Below the pieces are notes generated by a model. The model did not search any database. It saw nothing but the letters and a program-made list of their open reading frames with translations, and was not told the origin of the DNA. A DNA stretch of 64,000 nucleotides, from contig NZ_CP056047.1 of assembly GCF_021559775.1 (NCBI RefSeq), positions 1,426,001 through 1,490,000 on the forward strand, written 5' to 3'. This DNA is from Gillisella vitis (GTDB lineage: Bacteria; Pseudomonadota; Alphaproteobacteria; Rhizobiales; Rhizobiaceae). This document shows positions 27,058 to 34,847 of this stretch, piece by piece; the stretch's first letter is position 1; each line of letters starts with the position of its first letter. The position numbers were made by a program, and so were the translations under genes.

Positions 27058-27302
27058 CACGCACCTGCCTTTTCGGGCATGGCATTTTCTCGATGCAACC
27101 GAAGCGTAACGGCGGTGATGTTCTCCGCGACCGCCGCGATCTTCTCGGCGGCCTCTTCAATGTTGCTTGTGTTGGCGAAGATCAAAACCGCCAGAATGCC
27201 GCCCAGTGCCATCACTGCGGCTTCAGGGCTCTCATCCTCGACAAACTCACGGATATCGTCCGCAAGCCGGGCGGCGTTGGCGCGAATTTCGCTATCTTCC
27301 AT
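27057..27302 (-). CDS. Small protein with one hydrophobic helix
   Basis: Eighty-one residues: acidic N-terminus, then AAVMALGGILAVLIFANT (possible membrane or buried helix), then a helical EEAAEKIAAVAENITAVTL stretch. No family recognised. It lies 18 bases downstream of the HD hydrolase. Confidence 0.6.
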   Translation of the reverse strand: MEDSEIRANAARLADDIREFVEDESPEAAVMALGGILAVLIFANTSNIEEAAEKIAAVAENITAVTLRLHRENAMPEKAGA

Positions 27303-27320
27303 TGTAAAAACTCCTCCAGT

Positions 27321-28019
27321 TCACCGGCTCTTGGCTGGCTTGGAAATATGGGCGAGGTGGGCCAGCCGGCAGGCGTCTATGCGGTCCTGGCCGAGTAGGC
27401 GGATGGCGAGTTTGATGAAGGCCTCTTCGGCCTTGGCTGGACCCCATGGGGTGATGGCCCCCTTCAGCTTCGGCTGGCGGTATTTATCGATGGGGTAAAG
27501 CTCCTGGCCGCGCAGGAAGAGTGCGCGGGCTTCCGCGCCCAGCATCATCGTGTCCATGGCGTGGACCAGCTTGCGGTCTCCTGATTTCCAGGCGCTTGGC
27601 GGTGGCAGGTGCAGAGCGCTGTAAATTGCCGTGTCCCAGCCGTTTTTCAGGGCGGCTATGGCGGTGCGGAAAGCGACGGCCACGCCGATTTCTGCCGTCT
27701 GTTGGCGGATCACGGCGGCAATGGCGTCCTGCGCCGGGCGGGTCCAATCGCCCAACAGATATTCATGGCCATCGTGAAACAGAAACAGCGCTGCCAGCAT
27801 CGAATCTGCGCGCTCATTCAGCAGCGCCTCGGTGCCCATCACGCTATGCTGCGCCACGCTATAGCCGCCAGCCTCCGGAACACCGTTGAACCGGTTGATC
27901 CGCGACAGCGCCGACGCCATCTTGTAGACGCAAACCTCGCCGGGGTGCGGCGCAACCAGATCAACGGTCGACCCATCGGCGCGGAAAGATGCGACGGGCG
28001 CGCTGGCGAGGCGGGTCAT
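27321..28019 (-). CDS. HD-domain phosphohydrolase (YfbR-like)
   Basis: Protein of 232 residues. YSVAQHSVMG and FLFHDGHEYLLGDWTRP carry the metal-binding His...HD...pattern of HD hydrolases; MDTMMLGAEA supplies the distal Asp. The phage family resembles the 5'-deoxynucleotidase YfbR and may adjust dNMP pools during replication. ATGA overlap with the gene upstream. Confidence 0.85.
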   Translation of the reverse strand: MTRLASAPVASFRADGSTVDLVAPHPGEVCVYKMASALSRINRFNGVPEAGGYSVAQHSVMGTEALLNERADSMLAALFLFHDGHEYLLGDWTRPAQDAIAAVIRQQTAEIGVAVAFRTAIAALKNGWDTAIYSALHLPPPSAWKSGDRKLVHAMDTMMLGAEARALFLRGQELYPIDKYRQPKLKGAITPWGPAKAEEAFIKLAIRLLGQDRIDACRLAHLAHISKPAKSR

Positions 28020-28351
28020 GAGCGATTGTCCAGCGCGGCAGAGAGACGCGCCTGGAGAAATTCGGGCCAGCCGGAATACGTGGCCCTGATTTTGTAGCCG
28101 AGGCGATATTCCAAAATGAAATCAGACTTGGCTTCTGGCGATGGCAGATCATAAGCAAAAGCAATAGCTGCCTCGGCTCTAACCGCGCGCCTCCGCAGAT
28201 CATAATTTTCCTCACGTAGCCGGCTATTGCTGTTCCAGAGCCAGAAAACCAAGCCAACGCATATCAAAATCACCCACAGAACCAGGATGATAAACAAGGA
28301 ATTGTAGAGTGCGGCGAAGGCATCCTGGAGAGCTGTGAGCATATCGATCAT
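28016..28351 (-). CDS. Membrane-anchored coiled-coil small protein
   Basis: Protein of 111 residues. One strong transmembrane helix (LFIILVLWVILICVGLVFWL), then SNSRLREENYDLRRRAVRAE, a short coiled coil, and a soluble tail. Superficially like a spanin or anchor, but its early-operon position argues against lysis. Four-base overlaps on both sides. Confidence 0.65.
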   Translation of the reverse strand: MIDMLTALQDAFAALYNSLFIILVLWVILICVGLVFWLWNSNSRLREENYDLRRRAVRAEAAIAFAYDLPSPEAKSDFILEYRLGYKIRATYSGWPEFLQARLSAALDNRS

Positions 28352-28536
28352 CGCGCCAACTCCATGCCGATCAGCCGGAGCTGGTTACGGATTGTGTCGG
28401 GCAGGGTGGCCAGCACATCGATGTCGCTGCGGGTATCCACGTGCGCGCATGGATCAAGTTCGCGGAATGTGCGGACGATGATCATTTTCAGCCGATGGTT
28501 CTCGCGGAAAAGGGCGTCTTGCTCTTGCGGTGTCAT
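28348..28536 (-). CDS. Small helical protein, first gene of the leftward operon
   Basis: Sixty-two residues, mostly helical (MTPQEQDALFRENHRLKMII, RTFRELDPCAHVDTRSDIDV). Unrecognised. It overlaps the next gene by ATGA and appears to open the leftward early operon. Confidence 0.6.
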   Translation of the reverse strand: MTPQEQDALFRENHRLKMIIVRTFRELDPCAHVDTRSDIDVLATLPDTIRNQLRLIGMELAR

Positions 28537-28711
28537 GGCCGCCTCACGCGCTGCAAGCGATCATGAAGCCGATGGCGAAAGCACAGGGCGACATGAAAGC
28601 GATCTGGTGGCGGGCGATGAGGCCCCACGCATCAAATGAAGATTGTGTTTCTTGCGAAATACCTGCCTTTGGTGCAGTATTTTGCACAGGGGCAACGGTT
28701 GGGGATTTAAA

Positions 28712-29041
28712 ATGCGAAGACTTATCATCGCCTGTGGCATGGCAATTTGCCATATTTTGCCAGTTCAGGCGGGCGCTCGTGAGAACGCTCTCAATCACAT
28801 TGCGCAGGCTATGGCTGGTGCGCAAATGTGTGATCGGATCGAGCTGAACACCGGCACAGTTGCCGCGATTGCTTATGTTCATGGCGTTGATATCGCCAGA
28901 GACACGCAGGAGTTGACCACGCAAGTCAGGAACCAAATGGCACCATTTCAGGGACAAGACCCTGAGATTGCTTGTGTAGCTGTTTTGATGCTTTACGGGC
29001 CAAACGGCATTAATGTGCCGGGCCTTGTCCGTGAAAAATGA
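28712..29041 (+). CDS. Small exported protein, possible lysogenic-conversion gene
   Basis: Protein of 109 residues with a signal peptide (MRRLIIACGMAICHILPVQA, cleavage before GARENA). The mature part has two Cys (AQMCDRI and EIACVAVLMLYGPNG), fit for one disulfide in the periplasm. GGGGA lies upstream of the ATG. It reads opposite to the early operon and lies under the likely leftward promoter, so it may be expressed mainly in the lysogen. A minus-strand frame (29044-28544) covers the same DNA but its product looks unnatural. Confidence 0.6.
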   Translation: MRRLIIACGMAICHILPVQAGARENALNHIAQAMAGAQMCDRIELNTGTVAAIAYVHGVDIARDTQELTTQVRNQMAPFQGQDPEIACVAVLMLYGPNGINVPGLVREK

Positions 29042-29140
29042 CATGGTGTTCCCCTTGTTCGCGCCTTGTGCCCGCCGCCCGGTGGATCGTAGGGGCGAAG
29101 GCGGCGGGCTGGGGGCTATCCACCGTGTGGTTTCAGTGGA

Positions 29141-29193
29141 TGCGTACAAACGTATGCGTACAAGAGGTTACTGTCAACGCAAAATGCGTACAA
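29141..29193 (-). promoter_or_regulatory. Leftward early promoter/operator region (PL/OL-like)
   Basis: Three copies of TGCGTACAA lie at 29141-29149, 29155-29163 and 29185-29193 (TTGTACGCA on the minus strand). On the minus strand TTGACA (29177-29172) lies between them, followed after 17 bases by TACGTT, a weak -10. Repressor bound to the two right-hand-side sites would cover the -10. The same motif sits at the other end of the repressor gene. Confidence 0.65.
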
Positions 29194-29268
29194 AAAACCG
29201 TGGATTGCAATAATCACGCGGTAATTGTTGAATTTAAACGGATTTTTCTGTTGATAAGGCACATGAAG

Positions 29269-29302
29269 GCCACTTGTGCGCATTTTTTTGCGCACAAGTG
29301 GC
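29269..29302. repeat. Perfect 14-bp inverted repeat with six-T loop, carrying two operator-like motifs
   Basis: GCCACTTGTGCGCA (29269-29282) pairs exactly with TGCGCACAAGTGGC (29289-29302) across a loop of six T. Each arm contains TTGTGCGCA, one base from the TTGTACGCA operator motif. It lies 44 bases past the 3' end of the repressor gene, so it may be an operator pair, a terminator for the repressor gene, or both. Confidence 0.65.
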
Positions 29303-29345
29303 GGAATTCACGTTGCGTTTGTGGTGCGACGCAGCCAGTTCTGTC

Positions 29346-30053
29346 TTAAAGGCCAAACATTTCGTTTATGCTGAGAACTTTATGAACTGCGATAATGTGG
29401 GATGAAGGTATGCTGACCGTCGGTTTTCCATAATTATGTTTGCCGATAACGATTTGCCCACCACGACGGTCCTTAAGGATGCCCAGGGATACAACTTCGC
29501 GGCCTTCTTCACCTTTCGAGCGTACAATGACGGTATCGCCGGGCCGCACTGGGCGATCTGGATTGATAAAAATAATGTCTCCCGGATAAAATTGGGGCTG
29601 CATGGATTCGCCCTCGACGAAGAGGGAATAAAGTCCCTTGGCGCTGGACATGGCAGGTGGCCGGGCCACGTAATCCACCACTTCATCGCGCAATGCAAAA
29701 CTGCCGTTGACCAGCGAACCAGCTGCAGAGCCCAGCACAGGCACGTCTTTAGCGGTTGTTGCGGTTGGGGCGGGGCCGACTGATGATCGGCTAAACGCCA
29801 GGGTCGTTATGTCTTGCGCAGTTTCGGTCTCGGGAGCCGCGCTTTCTGCTTTGCCGGTGCGAAGCCATGCTTCAGAGCATCCCAGCGCCTCAGCCAACTG
29901 ATGTAGCGTTTTCTTGCGCGGCACGGCTTTGGGGCGGTCGAACATTACCCGCAGGTAATTTCTGTCCAACCCAGCGGAAACTGAGGCCTCGTTTTCTGAA
30001 AGCCCAAGTTCCGTGAGGCGTGCTCTGATTCTAGCCTGTACCGGATTTTCCAT
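29346..30053 (-). CDS. Phage repressor: XRE-type HTH plus S24/LexA-like domain
   Basis: Protein of 235 residues from the ATG at 30053. Residues 1-65 form a helix-turn-helix (LTELGLSENEASVSAGLDRN, then KKTLHQLAEALGCSEAWL). After a linker, the C-terminal domain has an Ala111-Gly112 bond (GSAAGSL), the Ser150 nucleophile in VEGESMQPQF, and GDIIFINPD. The Lys expected in the fold about 37-43 residues later is not obvious; Lys194 is a candidate. It should hold lysogeny by binding the flanking TTGTRCGCA sites and be inactivated in the SOS response, if self-cleavage works. Confidence 0.9.
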   Translation of the reverse strand: MENPVQARIRARLTELGLSENEASVSAGLDRNYLRVMFDRPKAVPRKKTLHQLAEALGCSEAWLRTGKAESAAPETETAQDITTLAFSRSSVGPAPTATTAKDVPVLGSAAGSLVNGSFALRDEVVDYVARPPAMSSAKGLYSLFVEGESMQPQFYPGDIIFINPDRPVRPGDTVIVRSKGEEGREVVSLGILKDRRGGQIVIGKHNYGKPTVSIPSSHIIAVHKVLSINEMFGL

Positions 30054-30088
30054 GCCGGATTTATCGCCTGCCGATGAAAAAATCGGAA

Positions 30089-30140
30089 TGCGTACATTTG
30101 TCTGTTGACTTTCCTGTTTTTTGTACGCAGTTTGTACGCC
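30089..30140 (+). promoter_or_regulatory. Rightward early promoter/operator region (PR/OR-like)
   Basis: TGCGTACAT at 30089-30097, TTGTACGCA at 30121-30129 and TTGTACGCC at 30132-30140 flank a TTGACT -35 box at 30105-30110. The two right-hand copies cover the expected -10 and the start of the Cro-position gene at 30141. The layout mirrors 29141-29193, where TTGACA is also followed by two direct copies. Confidence 0.7.
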
Positions 30141-30395
30141 ATGAAGATGAGAAATCAGATCATTGTTGTCGCCGACCTCTACGCCGCTCATTGCGGCGTA
30201 TCGAGGAAGACGGTGTCTTGGCAAGTGCTGAGCCGTAGCACGAAGCTGGATAACATTGTTGACGGTGGCGACATTACCACCGGCATTTTCGAACGGGCCA
30301 TGCAGTGGTTTTCCGACCGTTGGCCGGATGATCTGGTCTGGCCGGATGGTATCACCCGTCCGCAGCCCGCTCTCATTCCGGAGGCTGCCGAATGA
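30141..30395 (+). CDS. Cro-position small regulator-like protein
   Basis: Eighty-four residues: IIVVADLYAAHCGVSRKTVS has the look of a helix-turn-helix, followed by TGIFERAMQWFSDRWPDDLV. Homologues are common beside repressors in alphaproteobacterial prophages. The ATG abuts the last operator copy, so the mRNA must be nearly leaderless or start upstream within the operators. Role as Cro is inferred from position. Confidence 0.7.
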   Translation: MKMRNQIIVVADLYAAHCGVSRKTVSWQVLSRSTKLDNIVDGGDITTGIFERAMQWFSDRWPDDLVWPDGITRPQPALIPEAAE

Positions 30396-30675
30396 CTTGT
30401 CAGCCTCCTTTCCGTTCCTCCCGCGCCGGGTCTGGTCGTTTCCCGGTGCCATCTTGCCGCCGGATTGGGGGGTGTTCCCGGTCGTTGTGCGGCTCTCCTG
30501 CCGGGGCTGGGGGCTCCCGGTTTCGGCAGGAGGATTTATCTGGGTCATATCTGCCTCGAAAATGAGTGAAAGCTAAAGTTAAGTCCCTGTTTCTGTTGCG
30601 GTTCTAGCCGCCCGCGCGGGGCAATTCACGAAAACAAATCGGCGAAAAATATCCTTGACTTCCGGGGAGGGAAAA

Positions 30676-31155
30676 GTGCGCGCAATTAACAAAGATCAGG
30701 CCGCCGCCTTGAAGGGCGCTACCCGCCGTGCAGTCCAGATGGCGGGCACGGCGGAATGCTTTCAGCACACGACCCGCGTCGGCAAGGCGCCGCTGTCCAA
30801 CTATGCCAGCACGTCCGAAGACAACGCGGAAAAATTCATGCCGCTCGATATCGTGTTGGAAGCGGACCTTGAGGCTGGATCGCCTGTCATCACCGAACAG
30901 CTCGCCCGTTTGCAGGGCTATCGGCTGGTGAAGGACGAGCCGGAGGCGGCACCCGCCAGCCTGGACCTGATCGATTTGCTGAAAATGGACAGTGTGGTCT
31001 CGGCGCTGAAACAGGTGGTTGTCGAGGCCCTCGACGAAAACGGCTCCGGTGGCCGGTCGATCACCACAGGCGAGGGTCGAGACATCGGCCGCGAGGGCGA
31101 AAAGCTGATCAGGAATATCCGTGAGATCATGCGGAAAGCGGGGGCAGGGCTATGA
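30676..31155 (+). CDS. CII-like early regulatory protein
   Basis: Protein of 159 residues from a GTG at 30676 with GGAGG six bases upstream. It opens INKDQAAALKGATRRAVQMA and has VGKAPLSNYAS, then MPLDIVLEADLEAGSPVITE, which resembles phage regulatory CII-family proteins. A charged helical tail follows. DNA binding is inferred. The 280 bases before it hold no convincing gene. ATGA overlap with the next gene. Confidence 0.65.
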   Translation: MRAINKDQAAALKGATRRAVQMAGTAECFQHTTRVGKAPLSNYASTSEDNAEKFMPLDIVLEADLEAGSPVITEQLARLQGYRLVKDEPEAAPASLDLIDLLKMDSVVSALKQVVVEALDENGSGGRSITTGEGRDIGREGEKLIRNIREIMRKAGAGL

Positions 31156-31355
31156 CCCCGGTTGAACAGAAGCTCCACGATGCCCGCCGTCGCCATGACC
31201 ATGATATCAACGTTGCCGCCTTTGCGCCCAGCCCGCCGATGGATCGGCGCACCTGCCGGGAGTGTGGATCGGCGCTGACGATTGCCGAGGTAATCGAAAA
31301 GCACTGCATCCGTTGCGCGGACATAGTCGCGGAAGTCCGGAGGGAGCTGCTGTGA
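31152..31355 (+). CDS. Small zinc-ribbon protein
   Basis: Sixty-seven residues ending in CRECGSALTIAEVIEKHCIR-CAD, a CxxC...CxxC ribbon like the DksA/TraR zinc finger. A short helical N-terminus precedes it (VEQKLHDARRRHDHD). TraR-like phage proteins act on RNA polymerase; that is a possibility, not shown. Overlaps on both sides (ATGA, GTGA). Confidence 0.75.
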   Translation: MTPVEQKLHDARRRHDHDINVAAFAPSPPMDRRTCRECGSALTIAEVIEKHCIRCADIVAEVRRELL

Positions 31356-31783
31356 AAAGCCTTGTCGTTTCCTTTCAGGACCGCAAGGTCATGACGTTTC
31401 TGGATGCCCAGGCCGCCCGGTTTAATTGCTCGCCGCGTCATGTGGTGCTGGCGCTGACCAAGGCGATTGCCAAAAGCGATCTGGTCGATGCTGTTCTGGA
31501 CGGCGAAACGCCGCAAGAGCTTTGCCCCAACGCCCGCCTGACCCGGCATAATCAGCCGCTTGGATTGCGGCAAAAGAAGGTGCTCGACTGGTTTTTGACC
31601 CAGCCGGGGCGAGAAGTGCGCATTGGTGCCAAACGTCTGGCCCGCCAAATCGGTATCGGCCCGGACGTGGCGGCGCAGGTGATGATCAGCCTTCGCAAGG
31701 CCGGCTACCTCACTGTGGTCGAAAAGGGAAAGCCTGGCGGACCGGCGACACTTTATAAGGTCAATGGGGGTGACGTGGCATGA
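31352..31783 (+). CDS. Winged-helix-like early protein
   Basis: Protein of 143 residues from a GTG that overlaps the preceding stop, with GGAGGGAG upstream. LGLRQKKVLDWFLTQPGREV and IGAKRLARQIGIGPDVAAQV, then MISLRKAGYLTVVEKGKPG fit a winged helix-turn-helix. Probably DNA binding. ATGA overlap with the helicase-methyltransferase gene. Confidence 0.7.
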   Translation: MKSLVVSFQDRKVMTFLDAQAARFNCSPRHVVLALTKAIAKSDLVDAVLDGETPQELCPNARLTRHNQPLGLRQKKVLDWFLTQPGREVRIGAKRLARQIGIGPDVAAQVMISLRKAGYLTVVEKGKPGGPATLYKVNGGDVA

Positions 31784-34389
31784 ACTACGTCGATTTCCTT
31801 AAAAACAAAGTCCAGATGGCCCCGCAAGGCGGGTTTGATGTCTCGTTGGACGAAATCAATCCCATTCTCCTGCCGCATCAGAAGGCGATGGTCGTATGGG
31901 CCTGCCGTGGTGGACGGCGCGCAGTGTTCGCCAAGTTCGGGCTTGGCAAGTCCGTTATACAAATCGAGATCCTGCGCATCATCACCGCCAGGTTTGGCGG
32001 TCGCGGGCTGATCGTTACGCCGCTTGGTGTGCGGCAGGAATTTCGCCGCGATGCGCATATGCTGGCAACCGGCGATCACCCACGCATTACCGATGCGCAG
32101 CGCGCCGAGCTGCGGGCCTGGCAGGCTGGTCGGCCTGATCGTATCCCCACGCTTGAATTCATCCGGTCGATTGATGATGCCGGTGCCACCGGCCTCTACA
32201 TGACCAATTACGAGACGGTGCGCGATGGGAAACTGGACCCGCATCAGTTTGATGCTGTCAGCCTCGACGAAGCGTCGTGTCTGCGCGGCTTTGGTGGTTC
32301 CAAGACGTTCCGCGAATTCATGCGGTTGTTCGATGGGGTGCGCTTCAAGTTTGTTGCCACGGCCACGCCAAGCCCCAACCAGTTCATTGAGCTTCTGGCC
32401 TATTCGGCCTTTCTCGAAATCATGGATGTCGGGCAAGCAAAGACCAGGTTCTTCAAGCGTAATTCCGAAAAAGCCGACAGCCTGACCATCCACCCACACA
32501 AGCAGCGTGAATTCTGGCTGTGGGTGGCAAGCTGGGCGCTGTTTGTGCAGAAGCCTTCCGACCTCGGCTTTTCCGATGAGGGTTACGACCTGCCAGCCAT
32601 GGTGGTGCATTGGCACGAATTGCCTGCCGACCATGCTAGCGCCGGTGCGGAAAAGAATGGCCAGTCCCGGCTGTTTCGCAATGCCAGTGCATCGCTGTCG
32701 GATGCGGCGCGCGAAAAGCGTGACAGCCTGCCGGTGCGGATCGCCAAACTGATGGAATTGCGGGCGGAAAACCCCGATGCGCACCGGCTGATCTGGCACG
32801 ATCTGGAAGCCGAGCGGCTTGCCATCGAGGCGGCAATTCCAGGCATTGCCACCGTTTACGGTAGCCAGGATCTCGACGCGCGCGAAGAGACGATCTGCGC
32901 CTTTTCCGATGGGCGGTTGCCGGAACTGGCGGGCAAGCCGTCGATGCTCGGGTCCGGCCCGAACTTTCAATATCACTGCTGGTGGGAAATCTTCCTCGGC
33001 ATTGGCTTCAAGTTCAACGACTTCATCCAGGGCGTCCACCGCATCTACCGCTTCATGCAGGACCACGAGGTGCGCCTCGACCTCATCTACACGGAGGCCG
33101 AGCGGCCGGTGCGAGACAATCTGCAAGAAAAATGGCAGCGCCACGAGGAGCAGATGCAAATCATGACCGATATCATCAAGGAATACGGCCTTTCCAGCGC
33201 CGCCATGGCCGCCACGCTGCAACGCTCGCTTGGCGTCGACCGAATCGAGGTTTCCGGCGACGGTTACCGGCTGATCAACAATGATTGTGTGCTGGAAACC
33301 CAGATGATGGCCGCCGACAGCGTCGACCTGATCGTCACCTCCATTCCGTTTTCGACCCAATACGAATATTCGCCGAATTACTGCGATTTCGGCCATACCG
33401 ACGATAACGATCATTTCTGGCAACAGATGGATTTCCTCATTCCCGAACTGCTGCGGGTTCTGTCACCGGGCCGGATTGCCGCCATTCATGTAAAGGACAG
33501 GATTGTGCCGGGTGGCCTGACGGGGCTTGGTTTCCAGACCGTCTATCCGTTCTCGGATGATTGCGTTGCCCGCTTCAAGCAGCATGGCTTTGCCTTCCTG
33601 TCCCGCAAGACCATCACGACAGATGTGGTGCGGGAAAACAACCAGACCTATCGGCTCGGCTGGTCCGAGCAGTGCAAGGATGGCAGCCGGATGGGCAATG
33701 GCATGCCGGAATATCTGCTGATCTTCCGCAAACCACCCTCCGATGCCTCAAACGGCTATGCTGATCGGCAGGTGAAGAAGGACAAGCGCCAATGGAGCGG
33801 CGCCGATGGTGCATGGTCGAATGAGACTGGCTATTCCCGCGCCCGGTGGCAGCTCGATGCGCATGGTTTCATGCCAAGTTCCGGCAACCGGTTGCTGACC
33901 ATCCAGGATCTGGCCGGGCTGGAGCATCATCAGATCTTCAAGCTCTGGAAGCGCTACTCTCTCGATTCGGTCTACGATTTCGAGCATCATGTGAAGATTG
34001 CCGAGGTGCTTGAAGAGCGGGGCATGCTGCCCTCGACCTTCATGCTGTTGCCGCCGCATTCCAAGCATAACGATGTCTGGACCGATATCACCCGCATGTT
34101 GTCCATGAACACGTTGCAGGCGCAGGCAGGCAAGGAAATGCACCTCTGCCCGCTGCAATTCGACATCGTCGACCGGGCTATCAGCCAATATACCGAGCCG
34201 GGTGAAACGATATTCGATCCGTTTGGCGGGTTGATGACGGTGCCTTACCGGGCCATCAAACTCGGTCGTAAGGGCATCGCGACTGAATTGAACCCGGCCT
34301 ATTTTCTCGACGGCTGCAAATATGTCGAGGCGGCGGCCCGCGATATGGCGATGCCCAACCTGTTTGACCTGCTGGAGGCGGCCCAGTGA
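31780..34389 (+). CDS. Fused SNF2-type helicase and DNA methyltransferase
   Basis: Protein of 869 residues. The first half has helicase motifs: Walker A GLGKS (54-58), DEAS (163-166), TATPSPN (194-200) and QGVHRIYR (417-424). The second half is an amino-methyltransferase of beta class order: catalytic motif IV TSIPFS (520-525), a variant of (D/S/N)PP(Y/F), well before motif I DPFGG (813-817) and ELNPAYF (836-842). It would methylate adenine N6 or cytosine N4 using SAM while moving on DNA. No restriction nuclease lies beside it. GTGA overlap downstream. Confidence 0.85.
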   Translation: MNYVDFLKNKVQMAPQGGFDVSLDEINPILLPHQKAMVVWACRGGRRAVFAKFGLGKSVIQIEILRIITARFGGRGLIVTPLGVRQEFRRDAHMLATGDHPRITDAQRAELRAWQAGRPDRIPTLEFIRSIDDAGATGLYMTNYETVRDGKLDPHQFDAVSLDEASCLRGFGGSKTFREFMRLFDGVRFKFVATATPSPNQFIELLAYSAFLEIMDVGQAKTRFFKRNSEKADSLTIHPHKQREFWLWVASWALFVQKPSDLGFSDEGYDLPAMVVHWHELPADHASAGAEKNGQSRLFRNASASLSDAAREKRDSLPVRIAKLMELRAENPDAHRLIWHDLEAERLAIEAAIPGIATVYGSQDLDAREETICAFSDGRLPELAGKPSMLGSGPNFQYHCWWEIFLGIGFKFNDFIQGVHRIYRFMQDHEVRLDLIYTEAERPVRDNLQEKWQRHEEQMQIMTDIIKEYGLSSAAMAATLQRSLGVDRIEVSGDGYRLINNDCVLETQMMAADSVDLIVTSIPFSTQYEYSPNYCDFGHTDDNDHFWQQMDFLIPELLRVLSPGRIAAIHVKDRIVPGGLTGLGFQTVYPFSDDCVARFKQHGFAFLSRKTITTDVVRENNQTYRLGWSEQCKDGSRMGNGMPEYLLIFRKPPSDASNGYADRQVKKDKRQWSGADGAWSNETGYSRARWQLDAHGFMPSSGNRLLTIQDLAGLEHHQIFKLWKRYSLDSVYDFEHHVKIAEVLEERGMLPSTFMLLPPHSKHNDVWTDITRMLSMNTLQAQAGKEMHLCPLQFDIVDRAISQYTEPGETIFDPFGGLMTVPYRAIKLGRKGIATELNPAYFLDGCKYVEAAARDMAMPNLFDLLEAAQ

Positions 34390-34847
34390 TCAGCGCCAGC
34401 AGCAAACCACCGGCCGCGCCGGGTCTCTACGTCGTCACCAACTGCCCGCAGGCGGCGGCCATCGATCTCTTTCATTGCGATCTGGAGTTGGTGCCCGCAT
34501 GGGCGCGGATCGTCAGTGATGTTGGCGACCTTGCGGCGATCCCGACCAATGCCAAGGTTATGGCGCTTTGGTTTGGGCCGATAGGCATTCACCTCCATCA
34601 GCGGAGCATGATCGAGCAGGAATGGCGCGAAGAGCGGCGGCGGCGCTCATTCAATGATGATTTCGGAGCGCATGAGGCCGCGTTGAAGGCCTGGCATGAC
34701 AAGCGGTGGGCCGTCGATGCTCCTGCCATGACAGCGGAACCGCCACCCGCACCCTCCGCGTCGGTTCCGCCTTCCTCCCTTCCTGCGGTCTGTCAGCCTG
34801 ATCGGGCCGCGCCGTCTTCCCTTCCCAGAAAATCGAGGTGGTCATGA
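34386..34847 (+). CDS. Unknown early protein with Pro-rich tail
   Basis: Protein of 153 residues from a GTG overlapping the preceding stop. The first 110 residues look globular (GLYVVTNCPQAAAIDLFHCD, VMALWFGPIGIHLHQRSMIE), the last 40 are Pro/Ser-rich and disordered. No family recognised. Confidence 0.6.
   Translation: MISASSKPPAAPGLYVVTNCPQAAAIDLFHCDLELVPAWARIVSDVGDLAAIPTNAKVMALWFGPIGIHLHQRSMIEQEWREERRRRSFNDDFGAHEAALKAWHDKRWAVDAPAMTAEPPPAPSASVPPSSLPAVCQPDRAAPSSLPRKSRWS

Noticed and set aside
28544..29044. Minus-strand frame of 166 codons with a good AAGGGG ribosome binding site, ending eight bases before the first leftward gene
   Set aside because: The protein reads like a shadow (odd composition, no motif), and the plus-strand frame has a clean signal peptide and normal codon pattern. 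It could still be translated from the left leader.
30392..30565. 57-codon plus-strand frame overlapping the Cro-position gene stop
   Set aside because: Very rich in Arg, Ser, Gly and Cys with no ribosome binding site of its own; looks like unselected GC-rich DNA.
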